Below are positions 1 through 11,522 of a stretch of 64,000 nucleotides of DNA, piece by piece. Under the pieces are notes generated by a model that was given only the letters and a program-made list of their open reading frames with translations, did not search any database and was not told the DNA's origin. Every line of letters starts with the position of its first letter. Within the stretch, counting starts at the first letter, position 1. Source of the stretch: Juglans regia (Eukaryota > Streptophyta > Magnoliopsida > Fagales > Juglandaceae); NCBI RefSeq assembly GCF_001411555.2, contig NC_049909.1, positions 13,760,686 to 13,824,685 of the forward strand, in the 5' to 3' direction. The position numbers and the translations under genes are program-made.

Positions 1-626
1 ATGATTTGAAAAAACTTTACTATCCAAATCAGACTAAGGTAGAGTCTTAAAATAGTTAATTAATTAAGAATAATCGAACATTTCATTTAAAAAAATAATA
101 AATTGACAAAAATAAAAAGAAAAAAATTGTTTTAAAGAAAATCATTTATGCATAATATTTTTCAAAACATATTTCACAACAACGTGTTAAATGAAGATTA
201 TTTTTATAAAAGTAATATTATTTTACAAAAATATCCTATTTTATAATATAATTATAAAATGTGTTATGAAAATATATTATGTGTATCAATATTTTTTAAA
301 AGGGTGCGGCTACAATGCCGCCCCATGTTGACCGCTGGCGTACCGCCCAGCGTAACTTTTTTTTTTTTTTTTTCCCTTTTTTCTTTTCATATTTTTTTAA
401 TACATTTAAATATATTTAAAAAAAATAAAAAAAATATAAATACATTTAAAATCACTTCCTTAATCACTAAGTAAAAAAAAAAAAAAAAAGGACAAGCGGT
501 CAAATAAAGTGGGCAAAGTGGGGAGGCAAAGTAGTGTTTTCCTTTTTAAAAAAAGAGAAGCCGAAATTTAGTAATATAATTTCTTATTTCTCATTAGTTA
601 ATTTTTTCACCAACAGAACAGGCTAC
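1..626 (-). other. Partial intron 1 of ligase copy A
   Basis: This is non-coding sequence downstream of the exon 1 donor (GT at 626-625) of the minus-strand ligase gene copy A. Bases 1-150 closely match 40735-40860, the equivalent intron of copy B, so both belong to one duplicated gene. A MITE occupies 302-542. The rest of the gene lies beyond the left edge of the window. Confidence 0.75.
302..542. mobile_element. MULE-type MITE, family 1 copy 1
   Basis: This is a 241-bp non-coding element. Its ends are inverted: GGCTACAATGCCGCCCC near the start, and the reverse complement of GGGGAGGCAAAGTAG near the end. It is flanked by a 9-bp duplication TTTTTAAAA (293-301 and 543-551). The matching intron of ligase copy B (about 40850-40870) lacks it. 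Two further copies are at 9068-9303 and 22571-22812. Nine-base target duplications are typical of Mutator-like elements. Confidence 0.82.
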
Positions 627-1664
627 CTGCGTAATCGCCACGTTTGGAAACTTAGCCGCGAATTGCTCGGTGACCTCCTTTCCGAGCGGTGCGCCACCGC
701 ATCCGAGAGCCTGGAGAGAGCTGAGATCGTATTCGTTGACGAGGTCGGACTTGGCTAGCGCCACCACTAGCGGTGGCGAAACCGGCATGAACGTGACCCG
801 GTACTTCTCCACGGCCCTCAACATGCTCTCGAAATCGAACCTCCCCATAAGCACCAGCGTCTCCGCCATTGTCACCGACCTCACGAGCATGAAAAACCCG
901 AACACGTGGAACAGAGGCAGTGTGATCATCGACACTGGTTGTGGCAATGGCTGATTTTGATTATGATCGGACTCGCGCTGGAGATGGCAGAACCCGGCTA
1001 TTAAGTTGCCGTGAGTAAGCATGACGCCCTTTACTCGTCCTGTGGTTCCCGAGGAGTACAGAATCACGGCCGAGTCCGACTGACTCACTTGGACTAGCTC
1101 GAGTTGGTCAGTGTCAGTCCGACTTCCGCTAATCATTGAGAGAAACTTGGGCGAGTCGATGAATATAGTACCGAGAGGAAGAGCCGGAAGCTTGTCAGAG
1201 GAAGAGGAGGTGGCAAAGGCGATGACCGGTTTACATAGCCGGACCTGGTGTGCGATTTCCGAGTCGGAACTGAGCGGGTTAGCTGGGGAGATGGTGACCC
1301 CCAAGGTCAAGAGAGCGAAATAGAGAACCGGAACTTGGAGTGAGGAAGGCGCGAGAATGAAGGCAACTTGACCTTTAGAGAGAGAGGTTGAGGTTCTGAG
1401 AGCGACCGCAAGGGAGTGAATTTGGTCGAGGAATTCGGAGAGAGACAATCGCTGGCCGGTGGAGGAGTCTATGAGGACGGTGGTGGAACCGATGGCAGAC
1501 GGAGAGGATTGGAGGAGAGAGAAGCAGAATCGGGCGATGGAGAGGGGCTGGGAGGGAGGCGGGAGTGGGACCCGTGGCCGTAGGCTGTGGAAAATCTTGG
1601 TTTTGTGGCAGAACCCGTTGCTGGGGTCGATCGGATAGCCGGAAATTGTTGCTTCGTCCGCCAT
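627..1664 (-). CDS. 4-coumarate:CoA ligase-like, copy A, exon 1 (partial gene)
   Basis: This exon encodes the first 346 residues of an acyl-activating (ANL superfamily) enzyme of the 4CL-like clade. ATG is at 1664-1662, and the exon ends at 627 with CAG|GTAGCC, leaving phase 0. The ATP-binding P-loop YSSGTTGRVKG is present, as are the PLFHVFGF and [10 protein letters not shown] blocks. It is nearly identical to exon 1 of copy B (40935-41981) but lacks nine bases, so 'GNLIALIAG' becomes 'GNLIAG' just after the P-loop. The family forms acyl-adenylates and then CoA thioesters; peroxisomal members act on OPC-8:0 or other carboxylates. Exons 2-6 lie outside the window, so intactness cannot be judged. 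The reading frame here is open. Confidence 0.85.
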
Positions 1665-1794
1665 GGAGATGCTGGACCTGGTGGCAGAAGTTTTGGAGAT
1701 ATGATCAGTCCGACACTATACTCACCAACCAGCACTAGTCAGGCTGCTGCCCTAATAAGAAATACATTCGACTACAAGCATGCTAGACGATGAG

Positions 1795-1808
1795 CTCTTT
1801 ATATATAT
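1795..1808 (-). promoter_or_regulatory. Probable TATA box of ligase copy A
   Basis: The minus strand reads TATATATAAAG about 135 bases upstream of the ATG of copy A. Homology with the copy B upstream region stops at about 1705 (42020 in copy B), so the two copies have different promoters. This rests on motif and position only. Confidence 0.4.
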
Positions 1809-2737
1809 TATATACATACGTATACATACTAGCGGTTATATAACGTGCAAATTGAGCATTTATCTAATTAAAAATAATGTGTCTAAAAAAAAAATATGAT
1901 GTGTAAAATTAATATGTTTTTTTAAAGAAAATTAATTAATTAATAATTTAATGCACAAGAGCAAAAAAATAAATTTTAACAAGCATTACAATGATAACAA
2001 AATGTTACAATAATATGAAAATTAAAAGATTTTGGATATTTTTACAATAATTTTCTTAGCAAAATATCTGAATTGTGTAAAATTCAACCACAATACTCAA
2101 TGACTCAAGGAGAACTGAAAAAATACAAAATTTTTTATTTCTATATTACTGTCATATTTTTTCATCATTAAAGTAAGTCTTTTCTATTTTTGAAACTCTA
2201 AAAATATTATAATAGTAAAAAATTATTTTATCTAAATAATTTTAGCTAATTAAGAATATTATGATATTTAAATTATATTAAAAACTCTAATTATTATATG
2301 ATTTTACTCTCTTTAAAATATGAGAAATGATTCTTGTAGTCGTGAACGTGCAAGCGCCGTTCAGTCGCTTTAAAAAAAGTGAATAAATATGAGACCCACA
2401 TAAAAATAAATTAATTTTTTAATAGTAAACCTCACTCTTTTTCAAAGCGACTGCACGGCATTTGCACATTCCACGACTGTATATAACATTATTTTAAAAT
2501 ATTTAACAACAAAACTCTATCTTTTATTTTACTGTTTAGTACTGTTTACGAACACTGTTAATCACTGTAGGACATTACTGTAACACTATTTTACACTGTT
2601 AATTACTGTAGCATATTTCATACTGTTCACACTATTTAATAATGTTCATTACTATTTAATACTGTTAAAGGAGATAGATATAGATATATCGATCATAAGG
2701 CTCGTATCTTTTTCAATTCTCAAAGCAGCTCTATCCA
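1809..2737. other. AT-rich intergenic DNA
   Basis: No gene is seen. From about 2500 to 2670 the sequence repeats variants of 'ACTGTTTACTACTGTT', a low-complexity run on the 5' side of the LINE insertion site. The last part, about 2700-2737, is the immediate LINE target flank. Confidence 0.5.
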
Positions 2738-2752
2738 ACTTGCAGTGTATAA
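2738..2752. repeat. LINE target site duplication, 5' copy
   Basis: ACTTGCAGTGTATAA at 2738-2752 is repeated exactly at 8449-8463, directly after the LINE poly(A) tail. A perfect 15-bp duplication is typical of target-primed reverse transcription. Confidence 0.9.
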
Positions 2753-2905
2753 ACTTCAAGCAGAGTACACCACTGGAGCAACTTACTTGTGTTCAATGTC
2801 CAAAACGTCATGGAGTCTCACTGGGAGGTGAGGAGAGTCTTTGGCTTCCAAAGAGTTTCAGTCTTCTGGACACGGTCCAGAGAGTTTTTTCTTTGAAAGT
2901 TCATT

Positions 2906-4318
2906 ATGGATAAGGCACTGCAGAAGAAATGGGAAGGTCTCTCTCTAACGGAACAAGAGTATGACACCATGAAAGTGGGGAGGGAAGTTCTGGAGCCACT
3001 AAAGGTAAAAGGAAAAAGATGTTTACTCATAATGATCAATGCAGACAGAGTAGTAAACCGCCAGGCTTTCAGGACTATCATGTCCAAGGTTTGGAGATCT
3101 GAGGGGTGGTTTCAGTTCAAAGACGTGGGAGAAAACAGGATGCTTGTAGAATTCCAGCACGAACGGGATAAAGTCAAGGTCCTTCAGGGGAGGCCATGGT
3201 CTTTCGACAGAAACCTCATTTGCTTACAAGAGCTAGACGGGCAAGTCCCATTAAAAGAGATAACTTTCAATAGAGAGCTCTTCTGGGTACAGGCCCACGA
3301 CTTGCCTCTGGCATGCATGACAAGAGAGATTGGAATGAAGCTGTTTTCTGGAATGGAGAAAGTAGAGGAGGTTGAAACCGATGAAGCAAGATGCGGATGG
3401 AGAAGCACATTAAGAGCCAGAGTAGAGGTTGATATATCAAAGCCTTTAATTAGAGGGAGGTTTATAGAGTTGGAAGGGATGCAGCTATGGATCCCTTTCA
3501 AATATGAAAGGCTCCCAGTTTTTTGTTTTGAATGTGGAACTATCAAACATTCCAGGATTTGCCCTGGGGCTAGTCGGATGGATAACAAGGATGCAGGTCA
3601 CCAATATGGTCCTTGGCTTAGGGCCGTCCCACCTAGAGTAGGGGCTTCTGATATGCAACGGTTTGGGGGAAACAAGGTTCAACCTCCTCACCATGGAAAC
3701 CAGGAAGAAAGCTCGGGGAGGTTTCCAAACACTCACGATCAAGGAGGTAGACCTATTGACCATAAAAAGGCTATGACAGGGACATCACAAAAAGATATGG
3801 AAGACCAAAGTATAAAGGTGGAAAATCCTACTGTTATGGAAAAGAAGGCCCCCCACGTGCCTCAAGATCTTCCTGTCGTGGTAGATGGGATTTTGCCAAT
3901 CCAGGTAGAGCAACCCATAGAGGATGGGACCCAGGTTCAAGAAGAGAAAGTGAAGGAAGGTTTGTGTTTCCCAAAGCAAAATAGAGAGGCTGGCGAGGTG
4001 TCCATCCCTGCTGTCTGTTCCCTGGCCAGCCATATTAGCTCACTAGACAAATTCTTGGACCAGCAGATCAACGAGCTGGCAGAAGCCAGAAATAGAGCCA
4101 CTTGGAAGAGGAGGGCTCGAGATAAGTCTTACATCACGGCTGAACTAGTCCCCTCAAATATTACATATCAGCATGGTATAAAAAGAAGCTTGCCAACGAG
4201 CTGTGAATCTGAGACCAGTGAGATTAACAACAAGAAACTAAGGACAAGTGTGACCAACAAGGAACAAGATGATGATCAATTGGTGGTGGCTACTAGGCAG
4301 CACCACCAACACCAATGA
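2906..4318 (+). CDS. LINE ORF1, DUF4283-like RNA-binding protein
   Basis: This is an open frame of 470 residues. The N-terminal half (about residues 35-190) has the layout of the plant LINE DUF4283 region, with WRSEGWFQFKDVGENRMLVEF and GRPWSFDRNLICLQEL blocks. It is followed by a zinc-knuckle-like motif CFECGTIKHSRIC starting at residue 207. This motif has C-x2-C-x4-H-x3-C spacing, one residue short of the usual CCHC. The C-terminal half is low in complexity and charged. In L1 elements this protein coats the element RNA and acts as a nucleic-acid chaperone. The frame is intact although ORF2 is broken. Confidence 0.85.
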   Translation: MDKALQKKWEGLSLTEQEYDTMKVGREVLEPLKVKGKRCLLIMINADRVVNRQAFRTIMSKVWRSEGWFQFKDVGENRMLVEFQHERDKVKVLQGRPWSFDRNLICLQELDGQVPLKEITFNRELFWVQAHDLPLACMTREIGMKLFSGMEKVEEVETDEARCGWRSTLRARVEVDISKPLIRGRFIELEGMQLWIPFKYERLPVFCFECGTIKHSRICPGASRMDNKDAGHQYGPWLRAVPPRVGASDMQRFGGNKVQPPHHGNQEESSGRFPNTHDQGGRPIDHKKAMTGTSQKDMEDQSIKVENPTVMEKKAPHVPQDLPVVVDGILPIQVEQPIEDGTQVQEEKVKEGLCFPKQNREAGEVSIPAVCSLASHISSLDKFLDQQINELAEARNRATWKRRARDKSYITAELVPSNITYQHGIKRSLPTSCESETSEINNKKLRTSVTNKEQDDDQLVVATRQHHQHQ

Positions 4319-7300
4319 TGTGCTTAAGTTGGAACTGCCGAGGGCTTGGGAACCCTCGGACAGTTCGAGAGCTTCACAGGATAGTGAAGTGTAAGAACCC
4401 ATCTCTCATATTCTTGATAGAAACTAAGTGTGGGAGAGAAACAATGGAGAAAGCAAGGAACAGATTGGGGTTTGATAGTAGCTTCGTGGTAGACAGCAGA
4501 GGACTTAGTGGAGGAGTGGCCTTTATATGGAAAGATGTTCTAAATGTCTCACTGAATACTTATTCTCAGAACCATATTTCACTCTTAATAAAAGATGGCT
4601 TAGTGAAAATGGAATGGTTACTAACGGGCTTCTATGGCTCCCCGTGTACAAGTGGTAGAAAGGAGAGTTGGAGGCTTCTGAGGGCCTTAAAGCCAGTGTC
4701 CCCAATTGCTTGGTTGTGTGTTGGGGATTTCAATGAAATCATGCTAGCCAATGAAAAATGGGGAGCTGCTGACAGACCTTATGTTCAGATGGAGGAATTC
4801 TGCGAAGCTCTTAATGACTGTGGGTTGAGTGACTTAGGGTATAAGGGGGACAAGTTTACCTGGAGTAACAGAAGGCAAGGCGTCCAATTCACTAAAGAAA
4901 GACTGGATAGAGCCCTTGGAAATGCACACTGGTTTGAAGTCTGGAAAGCATACTCAGTTGGGGTGGAACCTGTACATTCCTCAGACCATAGACTAATTCT
5001 GGTCTCGTGGAACACTAAGGACACTATGCCTTTTAAAAGGGCCAGACCATTCAGGTATGAGGCAAAATGGGCTGCTAGGGAGGGCTGTGATGAGGTGATT
5101 GCAGAGTCCTGGAGGAGTCCTCCGTTGTTCACTAATAAGTTGGACAGGATAGTGGCTTCATTAGATAACTGTAAAGTGGGGCTAGTGAATTGGAGTAGTT
5201 TGGTGTTTGGAAATTCAAAGAGAAGGTTAAACAGCAAACTTAAGCAGCTAGATACTTTGCAGAGCGCCAATACTGGGAATTTTGGGGAGGAGTTGGGTAG
5301 AATCCAAGGGGAAATTGATCAATTATTGAAAGAAGAAGATACCTCTTGGAAGCAGAGAGCAAAACAGAAGTGGCTAAAGGATGGGGACAGAAACTCCAAG
5401 TTTTTTCATCAGTGTGCTAACCAAAGGAGGAAGACTAATACAATTAATTTCTTAAAGGATGATGAGGGAAAGGAAGCTAGCACTCAAGAAGAAATAGCTG
5501 CCCAATTCCAGGTTTTCTACAAAAGCTTATTTTCTACTTCCTGTCCAGTAGGTATTGAGGAGTGCATTGGAAGTGTTGAGGCCAGGATCAACAACGATAT
5601 GGTCTCCCTCTTGTCAAAAAGATTCACTGAAAAGGAAGTTGAAGAGGCCATATTCCAAATGTCCCCCCTTAGCTCACCGGGACCCGATGGATTTCCACAA
5701 TCTTTTACCAACAACATTGGAAATCAGTAAGTAAAGAGGTATGTGAGGCTGCACTTTTTGTTTTCAACTCAGGAGGTAGTCTTCAGAATCTGAATGATAC
5801 TTATATAGTGTTGATACCGAAAGTAAAAGAGCCTAAATTGGTTACTTATTTTAGACCCATAAGCTTATGCAATGTTATGTACAAAATCATATCCAAAACA
5901 ATGGCAAACAGACTCAAATTAATACTGCTTGAGATAATTTCCCCTACTCAATCAGCTTTTATTCCAAGTAGATTAATTTCTGATAATGTTATTGTGGCTT
6001 TTGAGGCACTTCACTCCATGAATAACAGACTACAAGGAAAGATAGGTCACATGGCTCTAAAACTCGATATGAGCAAAGCTTACGATCGAATTGAATGACC
6101 CTTCATCCAAGCAGTGCTGTCTAAGATGGGATTTCCAGAAAAGTGGATAAAAATGATCATGAACTGTGTTGAAACTGTTTCTTATTCTTTATTGGTGAAT
6201 GGTTCTCCACAACAGCCTTTCTCCCCTTCGAGAGGGATTAGACAGGGAGATCCCTTGTCCCCATACTTATTCATTATTTGTGCAGAGGTGCTAAGCAACT
6301 TATTAAATCTAGCTGAAGCTCGAGGTGATATTTCTGGTATCCCAATTGCCAGGGGTCAGCTTCACATTAATCACTTGTTTTTTGCTGATGACAGTTTACT
6401 TTTTTGCAAGTCAAATGCCCTAGAGATGTGCAGGTTGCTAGACATCCTATCCGTATATGAGAAGGCTTCAGGTCAGAGGTTAAATAAAGATAAGACCTCC
6501 ATTCATTTCAGCAGAAATACACCTCAACTGGCTCAATCCTTAATCCTCCAGATTGCTCGAGTCAGGTCTAGCACCTCATATGAGCAATACCTCGGTCTGC
6601 CAGCTTTAATGGGCAGATCAAGAGGTGGTTCTTTTAATAGCATACTTGACAAGATGAAGAAAAGAGTTGGCAACTTTAAAGTTAAAACATTGTCTCAAGC
6701 AGGCAAAGAAATCTTGTTGAAGGCAGTAGTGCAAGCTCTTCCTACCTACTGCATGGGAGTATTCAAGCTTCCAGGAACACTCATTAAAAAAATGAATTCC
6801 ATTATGCACAATTTCTGGTGGGGCAACAAGAAAATGGGAGGAAGGTGCATTGGGTTTCATGGAATATAATGGGAAGGACTAAATCTGAGGGGGCTTGGGA
6901 TTCAGAGACATTGAAAGTTTCAACCTTGCCATGCTGGCTAAACAAGCCTGGCGGATCATTCAACATCCCCAATCCCTAGTTTCTAGGGTCTTAAAACTAA
7001 AATACTTCCCTCACTCTACCTTCGAGGAAGCAAAAGTTGGACACAGACCCTCATACATCTGGAGGAGTGTTCTAGCTACTAAGTCTCTGATTGAAAAGGA
7101 CTCAATGTGGAGAGTGGGAAATGGTTGCAGCATTAAAATATGGGTGGATAAGTGGCTTCCACAGACTGCCTCAGGTAAAGTGGAAAGTGCAAGACAGGAT
7201 AGTGATATCTAAGCTCGGGTTAGCAGCTTGATTGATCTAGATACTAAAACTTGGAACCTGCCTAAGATTGAAGAGGTGTTAGGAGAAGAGGAAGCTAAGC

Positions 7301-8411
7301 CCATTATTCAGATCCCTCTGAGTGCATCACACATCCCTGATAAACTTATATGGAGGAGTGCTACAGATGGTCTATTCACAGTTCGAAGGGCATACCATCT
7401 CCACAAGGAACTACGGGCTCAAGCTCAGGGTCAATCTTCTAATAGAGAGCAGAGCTCAGAGGAATGGAAGGTCTTATGGAAGCTTAATGTGCTACCAGCT
7501 ACCAAGAACTTTCTCTGGAAAGCATGTAGCAATGGTCTCCCCACTTTAAGAAACTTGTACAAAAAGAGAATTACTGAGAAGCCTTGGTGCCCAATCTGTC
7601 TCAATGAAGAGGAAACTATATTTCATATGGCATGGAACTGCCCAACAGCTCAGGACGTATGGGGCCAGTGCTCAAGGTTTCTTCAAAAGAGATCCTTTCA
7701 TCTCATGACCTTTAGAGAGTTATGGAGCCTTATATGTCAAGATGCTGAGATGAAGGTCCTAGAAGAATTTTCTACTGTGTCGAGGCTTATATGGAATAGA
7801 AGGAACAAGTTTATTTTCCAACAAGTTTTCCTACATCCTAATGAAGTGATTAGACAAGCCTCAGAAGCCTTGATCGAGATGGAAACCTGCAGGATCACAA
7901 GAAGCACTCAACCAAAAGAAGACCAAAAGGAAAGGTGGTCTCCCCCCCCTGAAGGTTTGTTCAAAATGAACTGGGATGCTTCGGTGGACAAAGATAGAGG
8001 CAGAATTGGAATAGGGGTTATCATTAGGGACCACAAAGGGCTTATGACTGCTGCACTGAGAATGAGCAGACCCCTGTATCCAGATCCTACACTAGCTGAA
8101 GCATGTGGGGCGTATGAGGCAGCAAGTTTGGTCTACAGCTTGGGCTCGCCAAGGTTGTTTTAGAGGGTGATTCCCAACAGATTGTGTCGGCTCTTTTGAT
8201 AAAGGACAAGAATGAATCTCAAAGGGATATAGTTACACAAGAAGCACAAAAACTACTCTCTCTTTATGAGGTCTGGTCTGTTAAGCATGAGTTTAGAAAA
8301 GCCAATAGAATGGCTCATGTGTTAGCTAGAAAGGCTCTATTTTCATCTGAAACTATTGTAGACATTGAAGATCCTCCCTTATGTATTTCGGATCTATTGC
8401 TTAATGAATGA
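4315..8411 (+). pseudogene. LINE ORF2, endonuclease-RT-RNase H, degenerate
   Basis: The apurinic-type endonuclease (4315 to about 5000) keeps SWNCRGLG, IETKC, GDFNE and SDHRLI. The reverse transcriptase (about 5640-6860) keeps LKLDMSKAYDR, RGIRQGDPLSPYLF and the FFADD catalytic box. A zf-RVT region (about 7440-7670) has WCPICLNEEETIFHMAWNC. RNase H (about 7960-8350) keeps NWDAS, LAEA and EGDSQ. Lesions are a one-base loss near 5697 in a CCACC-like run, an in-frame TGA replacing an expected TGG at 6096-6098, frame changes near 6840 and 6885, an in-frame TAA at 7210-7212, and a frame change near 8140. The product cannot be a functional polyprotein. Confidence 0.92.
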
Positions 8412-8448
8412 ATGAGCTCAATGCTCCTTTTCAAAAAAAAAAAAAAAA

Positions 8449-8463
8449 ACTTGCAGTGTATAA
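8449..8463. repeat. LINE target site duplication, 3' copy
   Basis: This is the exact copy of 2738-2752 following the poly(A) tail. It fixes the 3' end of the LINE. Confidence 0.9.
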
Positions 8464-9067
8464 TACAAAATGATAAAGCACTGTTCAACTTTACATGCAG
8501 TTTTTATTTAGTTATTTTTATCCAAATAAAATGATCTCCTATCTTTTTTGAGAGAGCCAGTTGTTTCCTCTAGAAACAAAATTTGAGTTTATTTGGACCT
8601 ATCATTAAATTATGAAAAATACTTTAATTACGATGTAATTATAGAAAAATAAATTAATTTATAAATTGATATAGCTTGATGTGGAACGTCAAATCGTAAA
8701 ATCAATTTTATTATAAAATAAATCTAAAATTTTTTATGAAATCACATTTATTTATAGATTTATTTTATATAATCACTTATAGCAGTTTCACAATTAATAT
8801 AAACCACACTCTCTCCATTTCTACTCTATCTCCTACTTCAGCTTTCTAATGTCTAATTACTGCAAACCTAAACAAACAAAAAAATAAATAATAAAAAACC
8901 ACCCTTTTTTAAACCAATAACCGGTCTTAGAATTGAATATTTGAGAACATTTATTCCAAGTCGTGTATGGTAAGACTATGCATATCAAACACAGCATGTA
9001 AAGTTCTTATCCAAATCAAACATTATCCATCAACAATCAAAATCAAATAGATGACCAATATTTCAAA
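8464..9067. other. AT-rich intergenic DNA with start of a duplicated segment
   Basis: No gene is seen. From about 9006 the sequence matches 27640-27706. Together with 9304-9535 this forms the first half of a segment that recurs at 27640-27950. Confidence 0.5.
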
Positions 9068-9303
9068 GGAAAAAACTATTCTACCCTCTCAAGAGTATCA
9101 CTCCATTTGACCAATTGGCAATTTTTTTTTTTTTTAACTTAATGATTACGAAAATGATTTTAAGTGTATTGGAATATTTTTTTTTTATTTTTTTAAATAT
9201 AAAAATGTATTAAAAAATGTGAAAAGGAAAATGAAAAAAAAAAGCTAAAAACCAAAAGCAGTACAGTTGAGCGGGATACTCTGGGCGGCAGAGTAGCCCG
9301 ACT
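9068..9303. mobile_element. MULE-type MITE, family 1 copy 3 (inverted)
   Basis: This 236-bp element lies in the opposite orientation to the copies at 302 and 22571. It starts GGAAAAAACTATTCTACC and ends GGGCGGCAGAGTAGC plus CCGACT. The flanks TATTTCAAA (9059-9067) and TACTTCAAA (9304-9312) form a 9-bp target duplication with one mismatch. It interrupts a stretch whose homologue at 27640-27950 lacks it. It is more diverged than the other two copies, so probably older. Confidence 0.7.
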
Positions 9304-9579
9304 TACTTCAAATGTAGTTCCTTTCTCATACTTATCCTCTGTACCAACTTCACTTTTGTTGAGTATATCATGAGATACAAAAATCGATAGATGCATGAGT
9401 GATTACACAATAGCCTTACTTCAATTATCTAGCTTGGTGTCTAGAGCCAATAGACTCATGTCCTGTGATCCTCATGGCAAGTCATACTTCCTATCCATCA
9501 TTCTCCACTGAGACTCAACAACCAATTACCAACATCCACCACTCTACACTCTTCTCACTACTCTTACAAAGATTTTTCA

Positions 9580-10330
9580 CATGATTACCATCAAACTAAA
9601 TGGTGAAAACTACATTTTTTGGTATACTCAAGTAATTCTTTACCTTCGTGGCCAACATGTTTATGGCTTTGTTGATGGCACCAATCTACCTTCGCCTCCA
9701 ACAATCCCAAATCCTACCATAAGCTGCTGGTGATTCCGACATCACTCCTAACCTAGCCTTTCACATATGGAGTCAACAAGACCAAGACCAGATTATACTA
9801 AGCAGTCTCATTTCATATCTCACTAAAACCGTTTTGTCTTATGTCATTGGTTGCTCCTCTTCTAGTGATCTTTGGTTGTTTTTTGAACGTATGTTCATCT
9901 CCAAGTCTCAAGCCGGTATCACTTGAACCCATTACCAACTTGCCACTTTAAAAAAAGGGTCAGCCTCTATCTCTCAGTGATAGTCTTACTGTCTTTGGCC
10001 AACCACTTAATGACTACGAAATCAGGTCATATTTGCTTACCGGTTTAAGGACAAAATCTGATCGTTTCATCACTTATGTGACTACTCGTGTTGATCCTTT
10101 ACCTTTGATGAGTTGTATGGGCATTTACTTGCGCGTGAATAGCGCCTTGAGAAACATCAAACCACTTGCATTGTCCTCCATCAATCTGGCCTCTTGCAAT
10201 CATCCAAACCAAGGCAAAATCAATGGTAGTCCTCTAACAACTCTAGTAGCCATAACAACTTTGGTGGTCGTGGTCATGCTAGGGGTAGAAATTATAGACA
10301 ATAAAGTTTGGCTAGGATTAGGTAACTAAA
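9580..10330 (+). pseudogene. Ty1/copia gag remnant
   Basis: Conceptual translation with frame changes gives the start of a copia gag domain: ITIKLNGENYIFWYTQ, ILYLRGQHVYGFVDGT, then FHIWSQQDQDQIILSSL and SSSDLWLFFERMF, then LTGLRTKSDRFITYVTTR. This order matches the gag_pre/UBN2 region of plant copia elements. Several stops and frameshifts are present, for example around 9725, 9925 and 9980. No protease, integrase or reverse transcriptase follows, so the element is an internal deletion relic. Confidence 0.75.
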
Positions 10331-10439
10331 ATGATACAATTTATCCTATCATTAAGTTGGTAATTTTGGATGAATTTAAATTATTTATTGACTTTATCTA
10401 TAACAATATTAAGTTTATCTAGGAGGTATTAGAGGTTGA

Positions 10440-11094
10440 ATTAAAATATGTTACTGCAAAGAAGATTTATTGCGGGTGTCAGCATTCCATCAGGAGACAT
10501 ATTCACAACAGACTCGCCCCGTCAGCAGAGTCCTACTAAAACTAAAACTGCTTTCAGATTGTTTATTTAAGGGATCCTACTGGTTAGGATCTGTAGAAAT
10601 TCGGATCCATATATTTGCTAGAGCACTTTCAAATACATATTTTGGTGAGTAAATTCCTTAGAGAATTTTCATATTGTTTCTCTCAAAGAGTATGATCGTG
10701 CTCAATGTTGGAGAATTGATCGATCGAGTTTCAGCCACTGGAGTTCCAAGAGAAAAATCAATGTTTGAAAATCGTCAGAGGTTCTGGTTGCTACTGCGAT
10801 AGAAAATAAATGGGTTATTTGTCTGGTCAAGTAAGAGTATCAATTGACAAAGATTTTGTAATTGAGTTTTACTTGTAATTGATTTTCAAATAATAAAATT
10901 AACTTTTCTGAGTTTGGCTGCCCCGTAGGGTTTAACCTTTAAAGAGTTCTTTAAAGGGTTTTCCTTCGATATCAATATTGGTGTTATGCAATTTATTTAC
11001 TTTATGTTATTTTTTAATTATTAAATAATTGCATGATTAACAGCCAAGCAATTGTTGAGTGAATTGGTAGATATTTCCGCTGTGTGTATATACA
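10440..11094 (+). mobile_element. LTR-like sequence of the copia relic
   Basis: This follows the gag remnant directly. It has features of a copia LTR U3-R-U5: a TATA-like TTTATTTAAGGG near 10563, an AATAAAATTAA polyadenylation region near 10892, a conserved-looking CTGCCCCGTAGGG block, and a possible terminal CA at 11093-11094. I could not find a matching 5' LTR or a clear target duplication, so the limits are approximate. Confidence 0.4.
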
Positions 11095-11104
11095 GGGATT
11101 GTTA

Positions 11105-11278
11105 AGAACTACCAAACCCTTCTGATTCACCCATCGTCTCAACAGCATGCCGGTAATTCGGTACAAAAGCAGATGAATGCCCTTTAGAGTATTTCCGTGA
11201 CTTTCCCATCATTTGTGATACTGAACACTTCCTCGATTCCTTCAATCCAGTGAAATCTATGGGAACACTAGGTGCCAT
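11105..11278 (-). pseudogene. First coding exon of a GTE-like bromodomain factor, truncated
   Basis: From ATG at 11278-11276 the minus strand encodes MAPSVPIDFTGLKESRKC, a KSRKYSKGHSSAFVP block and NYRHAVETMGESEGFGSS. I recognise this as the N-terminus of plant global transcription factor group E (GTE8/GTE10-like) proteins. Those continue with GRVDTE and later a bromodomain and NET domain. Here the frame meets TAA (11104-11102) exactly after GFGSS, next to the copia LTR-like sequence, and nothing further of the gene is seen. Upstream on the minus strand an acceptor-like GATCAG near 11330 is compatible with a 5' UTR exon. The likely promoter lies about 11 kb away at 22.1 kb, separated by inserted elements. 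Confidence 0.6.
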
Positions 11279-11302
11279 ATGATAAACCTCAAATAACCGC
11301 AC

Positions 11303-11468
11303 ATATCAACTGGTGACAATAAGCAATGCCACCCTGATCAATCTTAGCAAATACCAAATTCTGAAATCTGCACATCATGCCAAAATCCAACTCAAGTATC
11401 AAATTAAGACACATACGAATATTTCCATCTCACCCAATTGGGTTGTTTTCTTTTATCTTAAAAAATGA
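11303..11468 (-). other. 5' UTR/intron flank of the GTE-like exon
   Basis: This is the upstream side of the GTE-like exon, ending at the insertion point of the 8.6-kb MULE. The last nine bases AAAAAATGA (11460-11468) pair with AAATAATGA at 20083-20091. Confidence 0.45.
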
Positions 11469-11522
11469 CCTCAAAACAATTCTATGGCCCCATCAGGTGG
11501 CAATTATGCCACGTCAGCCGGT

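Larger units (their letters stand above)
2753..8449 (+). mobile_element. Near full-length L1-type LINE retrotransposon
   Basis: This non-LTR retrotransposon of about 5.7 kb has, in order, a 5' UTR of about 150 bp, ORF1 (2906-4318), a degenerate ORF2 (4315-8411) with endonuclease, reverse transcriptase and RNase H, a short 3' UTR and a poly(A) run (8433-8449). A perfect 15-bp target duplication flanks it (2738-2752 and 8449-8463). ORF1 and ORF2 overlap by four bases (ATGA at 4315-4318). The structure shows a complete insertion event, but ORF2 has at least four frameshifts and two stop codons. It is therefore non-autonomous now. Confidence 0.93.

Noticed and set aside
3184..4033. Minus-strand frames of 134, 92 and 82 residues
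   Set aside because: Shadows of LINE ORF1 on the opposite strand.
10440..11094. Intact copia element with two LTRs
   Set aside because: Only one LTR-like block and a partial gag are present; no pol, no second LTR and no target duplication found.
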